Below are positions 51,794-63,800 of a DNA stretch of 64,000 bases, in pieces (position 1 is the stretch's first letter; each line of letters starts with the position of its first letter). Source of the DNA: Plantago major (Eukaryota > Streptophyta > Magnoliopsida > Lamiales > Plantaginaceae); assembly GCA_026545765.1 (NCBI GenBank), contig CM048844.1, positions 21,770,237 through 21,834,236 on the forward strand, written 5' to 3'. The notes beneath the pieces were generated by a model. The model saw nothing but the letters and a program-made list of their open reading frames with translations, had not been told where the DNA came from and did no database searches. Both the position numbers and the translations under genes were made by a program.

Positions 51794-54700
51794 GTTTGGA
51801 TATGTGTTTGAGTTTAGAGACGTTTTGAGTTTAAGAAATGGAAGATGAGAGGAAATTGAGGTGTGGTGAAATGAGTTGTGAATGAGTTGTATTTATAGAT
51901 CTCGAAAAAATATAGCCGTTGGGGTATTTTTTTATTTAATATTACTTTATAAATTAATTTTAAAAAATTTAAAAAAATTAAAAAAAGGGGGTGGGGCCCA
52001 CCCGATCGTCCCATCCGTGACCGACCAAAAATTCAAATTTTGTGAAGGTGAATTTTGGGTAACCATCTCGTGGCCGTGGTGCTCCATTGGAGCACCGACG
52101 GCCGGCCGTGAGGCACGACCGTCTCTATGACCACTCCCAATGGGAGTGGTCTAAGAACTTAGTTGGATTTAACACCTTTGTTAACATATCTGCAACATTC
52201 TCTAATGTTGACACCTTCTCAATCTTTACTTCACCTTTATCCATAATGTCTCTGACAAAATGCAACCTCACATCAATGTGTTTGGATCTCTCATGAAACA
52301 TCTCATGCTTGGACAGGTATATAGCACTTTGATTGTCACTAAGTATAGTTACAGTTCCTTGTTGCAGACCAAATTCATTGATAATTCCCTTCAACCATAA
52401 GCCCTCCTTAACTGCCTCAGTTATTGCCATGTATTCAGACTCAGTGGTTGATAATGCAACCACACTTTGCAGATTAGATTTCCAGCTTATAGCTGAACCA
52501 AACAAGGTGAACACATATCCAGATTGAGATCTTATGTTATCCAGATTAGCTGCATAATCTGCTCTCAGATATCTCAGTATGTTCTTCACATCATTCCAAT
52601 GATGTTCTCCAGGATTAAACATGTGTCTACTTGTAACACTTATCCCATAAGCAACATCTGGCCTGCTGCAAACCATAACATACATTATGCTACCAATGGC
52701 ATTTGCATATGGGATCTTGTTCATATGTTCCACCTGCTCCTGTGTTGTAGGACTATTCTCCAGTGATAGCCTAAAATGTTGAGCTAATGGAATGCTACAA
52801 AGTTTGCATTCCTGCATATGAAACCTCTGAAGTACCCTCCTCAAGTAGTCACCTTGATTTAACTTCAATACTCCAGCTTTTCTATCTCTGTAGATATCCA
52901 TCCCAAGGAGGAACCTCCTTGCATTGCCAAGATCTTTCATCTCACACCTGTTGCTGAGTTGATCCTTCACCTGATTCAACTCATCCATGCTACTACTAGC
53001 AATCAACATGTCATCTACATACAAGAGTAGATATGTAATTACATGTACACCCTCTTTTTTCAAGTACACACAGCTATCATATGCAGATTTAATGAAACCA
53101 ATTTCTTCCATATATTCACTGAACTTTCTATACCACTGCCTGGGGCTTTATTTTAATCCATAGAGAGACTTCTTCAGTAAACACACATTTTCTTTATTCT
53201 CTGGTAGAATAAATCCTTCAGGCTGTGACATATAGATGGTTTCTTCAAGATCACCATGCAGAAATGTTGTTTTAACATCCAGCTGTTGTAGCTCTAAGTT
53301 AAATTGAGTTACAATACTCAATAGAATTCTTATAGAGGTATGCTTGACCACAGGGGTGAATATATCATTGTAATCCACTCCCTCCTTCTGAGTAAATCCT
53401 CTAGAAACTAGCCTTGCCTTGTACCTCACTTGTTCTGAGTTGTAACTTCAATCTTTCTCTTGTAAATCCATTTATAGCTCACTATAATCTTGTTTTGTGG
53501 TTTTGGAACCAATTTCCATGTCTTGTTCTTCTCAAGAGATAGCAATTCCTCCTGCATAGCAACCATCCATTCTTGCTTATTCACTCCTGTACTTGCTTCT
53601 GTGAAATTCTGAGGCTCTTGGTATTCAATATCATGACAAGTACTTAGTGAATATGCCACCATGTTGCTAAAACCATACATATTGGTAGGTTTAGGCTGTC
53701 TCCTCTCTCTATCTCTTGTCAGCTGGAAGTTTCTGATTTCTTCTGTAACTGGTACCACATTCCTCCTTGTGTGGTTTCTATTCTCAGTAGCTGGTTGTGT
53801 AACTTCTAGAGCTTGTTGTTCCTGTGTAGAAATACTAGTTGTGGTAGTTGGACTAGTATTAATCCTGGTATGAGATCTCTGTGCTGTATTACTCCTCACA
53901 GGTGAGCTTTGTGATATTTCAACTCCAGTTGAGTTGTTAGGCTGATCACTTGCATCTTGTTGAACATGAGAATCACTCACTACTTCGTGGTTTTCTTTAA
54001 CTTGATCATTGATTCTCATAAGCTCCACCCCAATCTCAGAATCTTTAAACTCCTTCATATCAGTTTTCAGGTGATGATCAATGTTCTTGTATGGGAACAC
54101 ATCTTCTTCAAACATTACATCCCTGCTAATAACTACCTTCGGAGCATTCTTCTCAATACACCACAGCTTGTATCCCTTCACACCCTTAGGATAGCCCAAG
54201 AAAATGCATTTCAATGCCCTGGGCTCAAGTTTGTCTTGCCTGACATGTACATATGCTAGACAACCAAATACTCTTAAGTGTGAGTATTCCTTCACAGCTC
54301 CATACCAAAATTCATCAGGAGTTTTCATATGTATGGCTGATGATGGAGATTTATTGATTAAGTAACACACAGTAGTTACAACTTCACCCCAGAAGGACTT
54401 AGGAACTCCAGCTTGAAACATGATGCATCTAGTTCTCTCTAGAAGAGTTCTATTCATCCTCTCAACTAAACCATTTTGTTGAAGAGTACCAGGTATAGTT
54501 CTGTGTCTCTTAATACCTTTATCCATGCCGAAGTTGTTGTATTCCTTTGACAAGAACTCTAAACCATTATCAGTTCTCAATACTTTAACTTTCAAGCCCT
54601 TTTCTAGCTTGGCCTCTGCACACCACTCTTTAAATCTAGAGAATGCATTACTCTTGTTTCTCAGCACATACACCCACACTCTTCTAGTGTAGTCATCTAT

Positions 54701-56194
54701 CAGTGAAAGGAAATATCTACCTCCACCTTTTGTCTGCACTTTTGCAGGTCCCCATAGATTTGCATGTATGTAATCTAGAGGAGCATCACTGGTATGTACA
54801 CCAGTTGGGAAGGGGTTTCTTTTAGCTTTTCCCATAATACATTGCTCACAGGTTTTTAGCTTCTCAATCTTGCTTGTATCAAATACCTGCTTCTTATGCA
54901 ACTCAATTAACCCCTTCTCACTTACATGTGTCATTCTCCTGTGCCATAGCTCAGTATCATCCATACTAGCTACAGATACATCACCAATAATCACCTTACA
55001 CCTCATATAGTAGAGCTTATTCCTCCTTATGCCACTCATGACAGCATATGCATCTTTATTATACACAGTAAGCACACCATTCTCTGAGCTAAATCTATAA
55101 CCTTTATGCTCTAATGTACCAAGAGAGATTAGATTTCTTCTGAGCTCAGGAATATACCTAACATATGTGAGTGTCTTCACAGATTCATCATCCATTCTGA
55201 GCCTTATGTCACCAACACCTTGAATGTTGCATATATATCATATCATTCTCCAGCATAACTGTGCCTCCATAGCTAACATCCAACTTGGTAAACCACTCCT
55301 TATATGGACAAATATGGAATGTGCATCCAGAATCAAGAATCCATTCATCATTGGCTTGATTTGTGACATTTAACACTCCTCCTGGGATATTTATCACCTC
55401 ATATGTGATATTTAACACATCCCCACCATACTCAACATTCCCTGCAAACTCATGAGAAGTACTCCTTCCACCTTTATTGCCCTTTTGTCTCTTTAACAAG
55501 AAATAATTTTTCTTTAGGTGACCAGGTTTCTTGCAGTGATGACAAATCCTTGTTTGTAGAACCACCACCAACTGGTGTTTTACCCTTGTTCTTCTGGTAT
55601 TGTGGTTGAAACTTAGGCTTGTAGTTATTGTTCTTGACCATGAGACCCTCACTAGATGCCTCTACCTTAGTTGTCTCCTTTTGTTGCTCCTTCTGCCTGA
55701 TTAAACATTGAACTTCCTCCAATGTAACCTTCTTTTGGCCTATGAATGCTATTGCATCTCTGATGCTCTCATAAGACTTAGGTAGGGAATTAAGCAAAAT
55801 TATTGCTTTATCTTCATCCGGAAGCTTTGAATCTTCTATGCTATCAATCTCATCAAGAGTTTTGTTGAACATAGCCAGTTGCTCAAGAATGTTTCTATCT
55901 GGATTCATCCTGTTAAAATACAGTTGTGATTTCATAAATAATCTTCTAGCTAAAGATCGTGTTTGATACAACGATTCTAGCTTCTTCCATATATCAACTG
56001 CAGTTTTCTCCTTAGCAACCTCCCTTAATGGTTCATCACCCAAACTCAATATGATTATACTTCTGGCCTTCCCTGAGAGAATCTTTAACTCAGGGTCTGT
56101 AATTGTTGCAGGAACTTTGCTACGAGGCAACAATGCCATATCCACGCCTTGTTGAACCAATATAGCCTCCATCTTGACACTACAAAAAAACTGG

Positions 56195-56640
56195 GCTGGG
56201 GCGACGGATAGATCCGTCGCTTAAGCCCAACGATCCGTCGCCCCAGCTATGGCGACGGATAGAAAATCCGTCGCCCCTTGGAGTTGGGACGACGGATAGA
56301 TAATCCGTCGTCCAGTTCGCGACGGATTGGACGACGGATTATATATTTGACTTTTTTTTTAAATCGAAATATAACGACGGATAGAATCTATCCGTCGTTA
56401 TATGTAACGACGGATAGATTCTATCCGTCGTTACCTTTAGCGACGGTAATCTATCCGTCGCTAAACTGGACGACGGATAGATTCTATCCGTCGTTATATT
56501 TAGCGATGGATAGATTCTATCCGTCGTCCAACATATTATTGGAATTAGTGACGGAATCTGAAATTCCGTCACTGTGAATCCGTCACTAATTCCGTCACTA
56601 GTTAATTCGTCACTAATTCCGTCACTATTAATCCATCACT
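56195..56640. repeat. CACTA subterminal palindrome array
   Basis: Repeated inverted modules of GCGACGGAT, ATCCGTCGC, AACGACGGATAGA and, at the inner end, GTGACGGAAT/ATTCCGTCAC. The last modules change from GACGGAT to GTGACGGAAT in steps. In En/Spm, short subterminal repeats are binding sites for the TNPA protein; the same role is inferred here. Confidence 0.85.
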
Positions 56641-56829
56641 ATTTATTTCATATTAATCCCTGTTTTTCGTAGTTCACCTATTTAATCAATATAATGTTCG
56701 ATAATAAATGAATAATACGGAAAATATTTCAATAAATTTTGAATAAAAAAAGTAATATCCAGAGCTGGAGAAATTATCCACACAAGTGTAAATATGAAAA
56801 AAAATCCGAACATACAGATACATAACTAA

Positions 56830-58660
56830 CTAGCTATCAGACGGGGGTGGGTGATGGCGGAACTGGGACATGAACTGCTCCATCTGTAACCGAAGGCGCT
56901 CGTTCTCCTCCCTTCGTTCTCTGTCGCGCCGCTCCATCTCGTCCCTTTGTTGCTCTATCTCTTCAGTTAGCCGAGCAACCTGTTCCGCGATCGCACCATT
57001 TAGAGACTGGTCTGTGAGTATACCTGGGACGTCTGGGCTTTGGGATGATGATGAGGAGCACCCATGACTAGCCAGGCTCAAACCGAGGCTCCCGAGTCCA
57101 TATATTCGTCCTTTCTTGTCCGGTTGGTTGACCTCTAAGAAGATGTTGTCAACTTGTTCAGTTGATGACTCCTGCAATCTCTTCCTCCCGCCACACGAGC
57201 ATCAACCTCAGCCTGAAATCGTAAATAGCAGATATCATGATCAGTTACTGTTTTTCAAAAATAACTTGTAATAGTGTACAAATATGAACTTTAAGCAACA
57301 TAAACATACCGCAATTGACGAGGCCCGACAATGGTCCATACCCTTACCTTGGCCTTCTTGAAGATGGCATACTTGGATGTCACCTCCCCCCGTGCCACCT
57401 GAATCAAACCAGATCTAGTCAACAATTTATCATCTACAAGTAATAGAGCAGCAGAGATACAATACATACACGTAATGCTAGATTGCAAAAACACATATAT
57501 ACGCACCGATTGATAATAATCGACGATGAGATCGCCTCCCAAGGTGGTGAACGGCCCTTCTGCCAGACGATCGGGATGCCGGTTACGTTGGTCGAGCAGT
57601 AACGTCCCGACATCGATTCGGCGCCAGAGGGCATCCCAAAGGCCCACTCATTGCATCAACTGTGGAGGGATTTCGCCACCCGAACCCGAATGGCCTTCCA
57701 CGAGCAGACCATATCCTCAGATAGTTTGGATCCCATACCGTAAACACGCTAGATCGTGGATCAACTTCGGGAATGAAGTACTCCTTCTACACTCCCAATT
57801 TCATACAACATCCAAAGTCAATACATGTATAACCTCACCATGTTACATCAATTTAACAAGATACAACAACATAACATATATGGTGACTAACATAGCACCC
57901 AAACAAAGTGGCTAACATACCACTCACATTGTCGTAAATTTTACTAACACAATGGTGACTAACATATCACCCAAATAAAGTGGCTAACATACCACTCATA
58001 TTAAAACGATTATAATTACAAACGAAGGAATGCCATATTTTAACTTACCCTCAGCTCATCGAAGTACTCAGCCCTCATGCGCTCCGAGATGTGGCTCCAA
58101 CACTAACCACCACGCCTTGGGTGGCTCTCTCGCCCTCGGAAGATGTCACCTAGTTTGTTGTGCACCTCCCGAGGCCATAAGCTGTTGTCAATGTATAAGA
58201 TACAAGAAACGAATATATATTACTTTAGTACAACAATTTATACTTGTCAACTATCATTATAAGTTATGTTTTACATATTTAAGAAGAATGTATAATACTT
58301 ACTTGGCAGGACCAACATGGAAAATCACAGGCAAGCCGTCCCACGTGACGTTGGGATGGTTTGGATCGAACACGAGGTAGGTACAATCGTCGTGGTCGTC
58401 CTCCAAAGATGTGTCTGGTAGAGCCACTTGCTCTCTCTCTGCCGGGGTCTCAGAATCCGAGACCACGCTCGCCATCGGAGCCTCCTCGTCGTGCGACCTG
58501 TCCCCGACCCACCACTATCATGCGGTCGGCTGCGTGGTGGGGGACGATAGGTGGACGGCCTCTGTCGCGGCATCTGCAAAAACATGTAATAAATACAATA
58601 AAATGTGTTAGTACGAGTTATAATACAGAACAGATTATAATAACACATATAATTACTCAA
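56830..58660 (-). pseudogene. Second CACTA gene (Transposase_24/TNPA-like), degraded
   Basis: Minus-strand pieces look like the accessory gene of plant CACTA elements. The last piece (57177-56830) ends in a Glu/Arg-rich coiled coil, VARLTEEIEQQRDEMERRD and LQMEQFMSQF, common at the end of these proteins. An upstream piece reads SVVSDSETPAEREQVALPD, CTYLVFDPNHPNVTW and VIFHVGPAK (about 58490-58305), and another HISERMRAEYFDELR (near 58100-58050). A putative start segment (MPRQRPSTYRPPPRSRPHD) is in a different frame from what follows. The pieces between 57290 and 57790 do not join convincingly. Exon borders are uncertain. Confidence 0.5.
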
Positions 58661-58681
58661 ATATTATCAACTACTAACTAG

Positions 58682-61600
58682 TTATAATACACATAATATA
58701 CCGTTATCGCCGTCCTCTAAGTCTACATATTGGTCCTCGTGCAGATCAAACAACTCATCATCTGCTTCTATGGGATCTTCTGCTTGTTTATAGACATCCT
58801 CTTGTTGGTACGAGTTGGTAATTGAGTCGTCTTTCTCAATGTACTCCACTTTCGAGCGAGCACGAATAGGTACCGCAGCTAACCATTCCCCCTTATCGCG
58901 TTTCCTGCTTGGATATTCAAGAAACACCACTTGTCGTGCTTGAGTCGCCAGAATAAATGGTTCATACTTGGTTCGGTACCTCTTCTTTTGGTTCACATCA
59001 ACCATTTCATACTGCTCGTTCTTCCTCGTACCTCCTGTATTAGGATCATACCACTCAACATCAAACAAGAAGGTTCGTTTCAATTGCAAGCCATAATAAT
59101 CAATCCTCACAATTCGTTTTAGCTTGCCGTGGAAATCAAACAAAGTAGCGTCTCCATAATCTTCTGCACCCTTAACACACACCCCGGAGTTGCTTGTCGC
59201 CATGGCCATGTTACATTCAGTCGTGTGGAACCTAAGGCCATTGACTATATAACCTGGGAATGTGTAGACCTTTTTGAATGGCCCTTCTGCGAGAGCCTTT
59301 AAGTATATGCATGTGATATTGTTAATTGGATTCCGGACATACTCTCGGAACCAATCTGGAAATTCTGTAGGAATTTTAGAGTCAAGTAGTTCCTCTATTG
59401 TATCCTCTGTCATCTGAGGATTTTCTTCCAAACAACGCTTTTTGAAAAAACTGTAAACATTGATTCGATGATAAGTCTATAATTGAAGTAGAGACTTGCG
59501 TAGCTATATTAAAATTTAAATAAATGGTTGCTCACCTCGCAAATAGTACCATATACTGGTCAACCTCAGCATAATTCGTGAGGACATAATATTGAGCTGC
59601 TTTCAACTCTTTATCCGTAAGATATTCTTTCTTAGCTGCACCAAGAGGTCTCCCTGATACCCTGAAGACAGATAGGGAAAACTCATCATCCGCTTGAACT
59701 ACGAATGTGTCTGCGTTTCGAGCCGGCCTTGATGTCTTCGTAGGGACGTGTTCGTAAAAGTAATAAGAGCAGAAGGTTGCAGTTTCCTCTCGAATGTAGG
59801 CATTGGCAATCGAACCTTCAGGTTTACCTTTGTTGTTGACATACTTCTTCAATTTCCCCAAGTACCTCTCGAATGGATACATCCATCGATACTGAACCGG
59901 TCCAGCAAGTCTCGCTTCATGAGGAAGGTGAATCAACAAGTGCTCCATAGAATCAAACCAGCTCGGTGGAAAGATACGCGCGAGCTTGTATAGAATCAAT
60001 GGTATGTTCCTTTCAAGATTTTCCAACACTTTATTATGAACCACCCTTGTACCTAAATTTTTGAAAAATAAGCTCAACTCGGTGATAGCAGTCCATACGT
60101 GTTTCGGCAGCAGCTCTCGAAATGCTACCGGGACAAGCCTCTCCATGAACACATGACAGTCGTGGCTCTTCATCCCATAAATCTTTGTCTTCTTCAAATC
60201 CACACACCTCTCTAAATTTGAGGCGTAATTATCTGGGAAACTCAATGCCCTCACCCAATCAAACAAAATTGACCTAGAAGCGTTGTCAATTGTGTAGCAC
60301 GCTTTCGGCCGCTTACCATTCTCATCCTTCTTTGTCAACTCAGGCCTTTTACACCACGTGGACAACTCGGATCTAGACTTCGCATGGTCCTTTGTTTTTC
60401 CCTCAATGTTGCAAAGTGTATTGAATAAGTTCTCGAACACGTTCTTCTCAATGTGCATGAAATCTAAGTTGTGACGGATAAGAAGACTGCTCCAGTAAGG
60501 CAAGTCCCAGAAGATGCTTCTCTTCCTCCAACCACATTTTTTACCAATTTTCTCGTTATACTTTATCCACCCAAGTTCAGTCACCTTCATAAGACCCAAC
60601 CTATCAATCTCCGCAAGAATTTGTGCACCAGTAAGTCTTGTCGGGGCTTTTTTTGTTGACGACTTTATTTTTCAAGAATTGATCCTTGTTCTTCCTGAAC
60701 GAATGGTCACTTTCTAGCAACCTACGATGACAATCAAACCAAAAAAATTTTCCACTACCCTTCAGTCTAAATGCATCTGTATCCTCCAAGCAATGTGGAC
60801 ATGCATATTTCCCTGCGGTTTTCCTTCCAGATAGCATGGAGTACGCAGGGAAGTTACTCATGGTCCAAAGAAGAGCTGCTCTCAAGGTGAAGTTCTTTTT
60901 TGTCGACACATCATATGCAGGGATACCATCCGTCCACAACTCGATCAGCTCCTTGATTAGGGGTTGCAAGAAAACATCCAACGTCAGTCCAGGATCTTTC
61001 GGTGCACCAACGCGATCGAAACATGAATGGCTCCTTCATGCACTCACCGGGGGTGATTATGCGGTGCGAGCATAATCGCCAACAAGAGTATTTACGTTCA
61101 CTCCGACGGTTAAAACCATCCGTACAAAGTCCCAATCGTACATTTCTAGATTCGGCTGCAAACTCTGGATATGTCTTGTCAAACGATTTCCATGCGGGTG
61201 AGTCTGCTGGATGCTCCATTCTACCATCTTCTGCATTATCCGAGATTACTCGCTCCTTGTGCCACCGCATTTTATTCGCAGAAGCACTTGAAGCATACAA
61301 TCTTTTCAAACGAGGTGCTAGAGGGAAGTACCACATTTTCTTATGTGGGAGATTTTTCTTTTGTCGTTTCTTTGCAGCCCCCTCCTTGTAACGCTTGTAC
61401 CGTTCCTTACCACAGAACTTGCACTCTATTAGATCTGCATCCTCCTCCCAATATATCATGCACATTTTCGGACAACAGTCTATGGTTACCACAGGCAGCC
61501 CTAAACCCCGCATCTTTTTCTTCGCTTGGTAAAAGTTGGTGGGAACTAGGTTTTCTTCAGGACAAAGGTCCGACATTACGTCAACCCATTCATTGAAGCT

Positions 61601-62188
61601 CGTTTCAGATTGCTGGCCGTTAGCCTTAAAACTCATTAGCCGAGCCAACAAAGACAACTCAGTGAGCTTACACCCCGGATAAACCTGCTTCCTTGATGAT
61701 TCTAACAAGTCAAAGAACAACTGATCCTTGAGATTCGGTGGTTCCTCCACCTCCACCTCGGTTTCAGTGTTAGTTGTGTCCCTGAACTCTGCCCCTGCAG
61801 CATCATACACCATTTGTTCGACTCGAGCTCGAATAGCATCGCCTTCAGATGTACTTTGTTCCCCGACTTGTTCATTTTTTCTCTTCCTTCCATGCTGTCT
61901 GTATTGGTCATATGTATTGGACGGTGCTGCTTCCTCACCATGATGATTCCATACCTGATATGCAGGCAGGAATCCATTTTTCCTCAAGTGCTGGACTACC
62001 GCTTTAGGAGCCACGTATTGATTGTTTCTGCACTGTTTCATTGCACAAGGGCACTTTATCAACCCATCCTTTACACAAGCCGGATTTGACATTGCAAATG
62101 CAATGAAACCTTCAACCCCTTTCAGAAAACTCCATTAAACTCTGCCATTGAGAGTACGACAATACATCCATGAACGATCGGTATTCAT
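58682..62188 (-). pseudogene. CACTA tnp2 (TNPD) transposase gene, damaged
   Basis: Domains in order on the minus strand: transposase-associated domain (DRSWMYCRT, then GLIKCPCAMKQCRNN, then GFLPAYQVWNHHGEE), a spacer, the tnp2 core (YPGCKLTELSLLARLM, CPKMCMIYWEEDADLIECKFCG, KMWYFPLAPRLKRLYAS, GECMKEPFMF, GLTLDVFLQPLIKELIELW, FTLRAALLWTMSNFPAY), DUF4218 (LDFMHIEKNVFENLF, YPFERYLGKLKKYVNNK), a GT-AG intron at 59535-59451, and DUF4216 in the last exon (58682-59450; TFLFDVEWYDP). Damage: a stop in the first domain near 62137, a frame change near 61010 and another near 60650. Tnp2 is the DDE-type enzyme that cuts CACTA ends. Confidence 0.88.
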
Positions 62189-62469
62189 TGAATAATTAGA
62201 TAATAACCTGACACGTTTGAATTCATTAGATCGAGGTCTTTCATTTACGATAATAAATCATTTTCACAATAATTCAATCAATTGCTACGTAATATAAGTT
62301 ATATTAGATCCAGTCAATTGTTACGGCATTACATAATATAAGTTACATCAGCTTCAATTTTACCATAATGTTTGGTTTCATATATATATATATCAACTAA
62401 TGATTACTAGTTATACAAGCCTAGAGACAAAACGGATGAAACTCCTCATTCTCATGCACGATCCTCCTC

Positions 62470-62930
62470 ATCACTTGTGACGCTCCCTACCACAGAACTT
62501 GCATTCCAACAGATCTACATCCTCCTCCCAATACACCATACACATGTTCCGACAAGTAGAAAGGCACTCGATAGGCGGCCCCAAACCCCGCCTCTCCCTC
62601 CATTGGAGGTATGCCATGGACGGTGCTTCCTCACCGTGATGAATCCATACATGATACTCAGGCATGAATCCGTAACGTCGCAAGTGCTCGAATACTGATG
62701 TAGGCGTCATAAATTGCTTGTTTTTGCAGGTTTACAATGTGCAAGGACACTTTATTAACCCCCCAGTTGCACAAACCGGACGTCCCATGGCAAACGAGAT
62801 GAAACCTTTAACCCCTTCTACAAAACTCCTAGAAACTCTACCATTTACCGTCGTACGATCGTACATCCATGAACGGTCGGAATTCATTGTATACTTTATT
62901 TTTAACCTGACACGTTCCAATTGATTAGAT
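62470..62930 (-). pseudogene. Truncated second copy of the tnp2 front module
   Basis: Minus-strand frames give DRSWMYDRTTVNGRVSRSF, EGVKGFISFAMGRPV and GLIKCPCTL, then after a frame change FEHLRRYGFMPEYHVWIHHG, followed directly by CRNMCMVYWEEDVDLLECKFCG. Compared with the fuller copy at 61000-62188, the roughly 130-residue spacer and the YPGCKLTEL part are missing, so this is an internally deleted duplicate of the first domain fused to the CxxCxxWEED zinc motif. It ends at HK near 62471. It lies directly upstream of the full tnp2 copy in the same direction. Confidence 0.75.
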
Positions 62931-62939
62931 CGTATTTAA

Positions 62940-63375
62940 TTTATTAGATCGATTCCAATTCGGATAAGAAGATTGTGGAGGTTAATTGTTAATTATTATA
63001 TGTTCCTTATAAATTAATTATTAATTAAGTGTTCGATATGTTACAAAATTGGGCATATATTTTAACCATTTCAACCTCTTAGTACATATATTATATACTT
63101 AACATACATATCAAATTAACTAATTACTCTATACATATCGAATTACTACATATATTCATATCAAATTACATACTTAACATACAAATTTATCAAATCAAAA
63201 CTACATACTTCTATACTTAACAAACATATCAAATTAACTAAACTAACTATATATACTTAACACACAAATCAAACTAACTACATACATTCATACATACCAA
63301 ACTTAACATACTACATACATTCATATCATACTACATACCTAACATATATACATATCATTAACTAAACTAACTATC

Positions 63376-63464
<89 letters not shown>

Positions 63465-63800
63465 AATTGAACAAATTACATATCAAATTACATATAATTG
63501 ATCAAATTAACTAAACTAACTACTATATACTTATCATATATACATATAATTGCTCAAATTAATCAAAATAAACAAAATCCCCAAATTTTTAAAAACTAGG
63601 GTTTTAGCCAAAATACCTTGATTAATCGGTAGAAATCTGAAATTGATCGAAGAATCAAACTCCTTGTCACACGAGCTTCGATTAGGCACCAAGATTGGCC
63701 GGAATAACGAAGAATTCACCGGAAATCGAAGAGAGGAGAAGAAGAGAATGAGGAAGAACCGAAGAAGAATGAAGAACGTGAATGATTCTGCTTGCTGTCT
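62940..63800. repeat. AT-rich tract with TA microsatellite
   Basis: Diverged repeats of TACATACTTAACATACATATCAAATTAACTAA fill about 63060-63360 and 63470-63560. Between them, 63380-63462 is an almost pure (TA)n microsatellite of about 83 bp. A GC-richer part from about 63600 precedes the subterminal array and could be the CACTA leader. No gene is seen. Confidence 0.75.

Larger units (their letters stand above)
48916..52151. mobile_element. PIF/Harbinger transposon inserted in the Copia element
   Basis: The 3,236-bp element is flanked by TAA on both sides (48913-48915 and 52152-52154), matching the TWA target duplication of this superfamily. Its ends are inverted: GACCACTCCCAATAGG on the left and, read backwards, GACCACTCCCATTGGG on the right. 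The right end is itself a palindrome, GACCACTCCC-AATG-GGAGTGGTC-like. It carries two convergent genes, the usual pair of this superfamily. Copia sequence resumes on either side, so the insertion is later than the Copia insertion. Confidence 0.92.
48421..56177 (-). mobile_element. Ty1/Copia LTR retrotransposon fossil, interrupted twice
   Basis: A broken Copia element on the minus strand. The gag part lies at about 55474-56172 with a CCHC knuckle near 55530, followed by protease, integrase (about 53900-54950), reverse transcriptase (about 52650-53460) and RNase H (about 52160-52600). The stretch next to the LTR (48808-48820) has the polypurine AAGGTGGAGAT. One LTR is visible at the left end. 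A Harbinger transposon (48916-52151) is inserted near the 3' end of the coding region and a CACTA element enters gag at 56178, so the 5' part and the other LTR are beyond the window or lost. The coding region has roughly four breaks besides the two insertions. Age cannot be estimated because only one LTR is seen. Confidence 0.88.

Noticed and set aside
56195-56640. Regular GACGGAT repeats as a possible CRISPR-like array
   Set aside because: The modules are inverted, unevenly spaced and bounded by CACTA termini in a plant genome; spacers are not unique sequences of constant length.
57526-58681. Plus-strand Arg/Pro/Ser-rich frames in the CACTA element
   Set aside because: They are opposite the degraded second CACTA gene and show only GC-rich composition effects.
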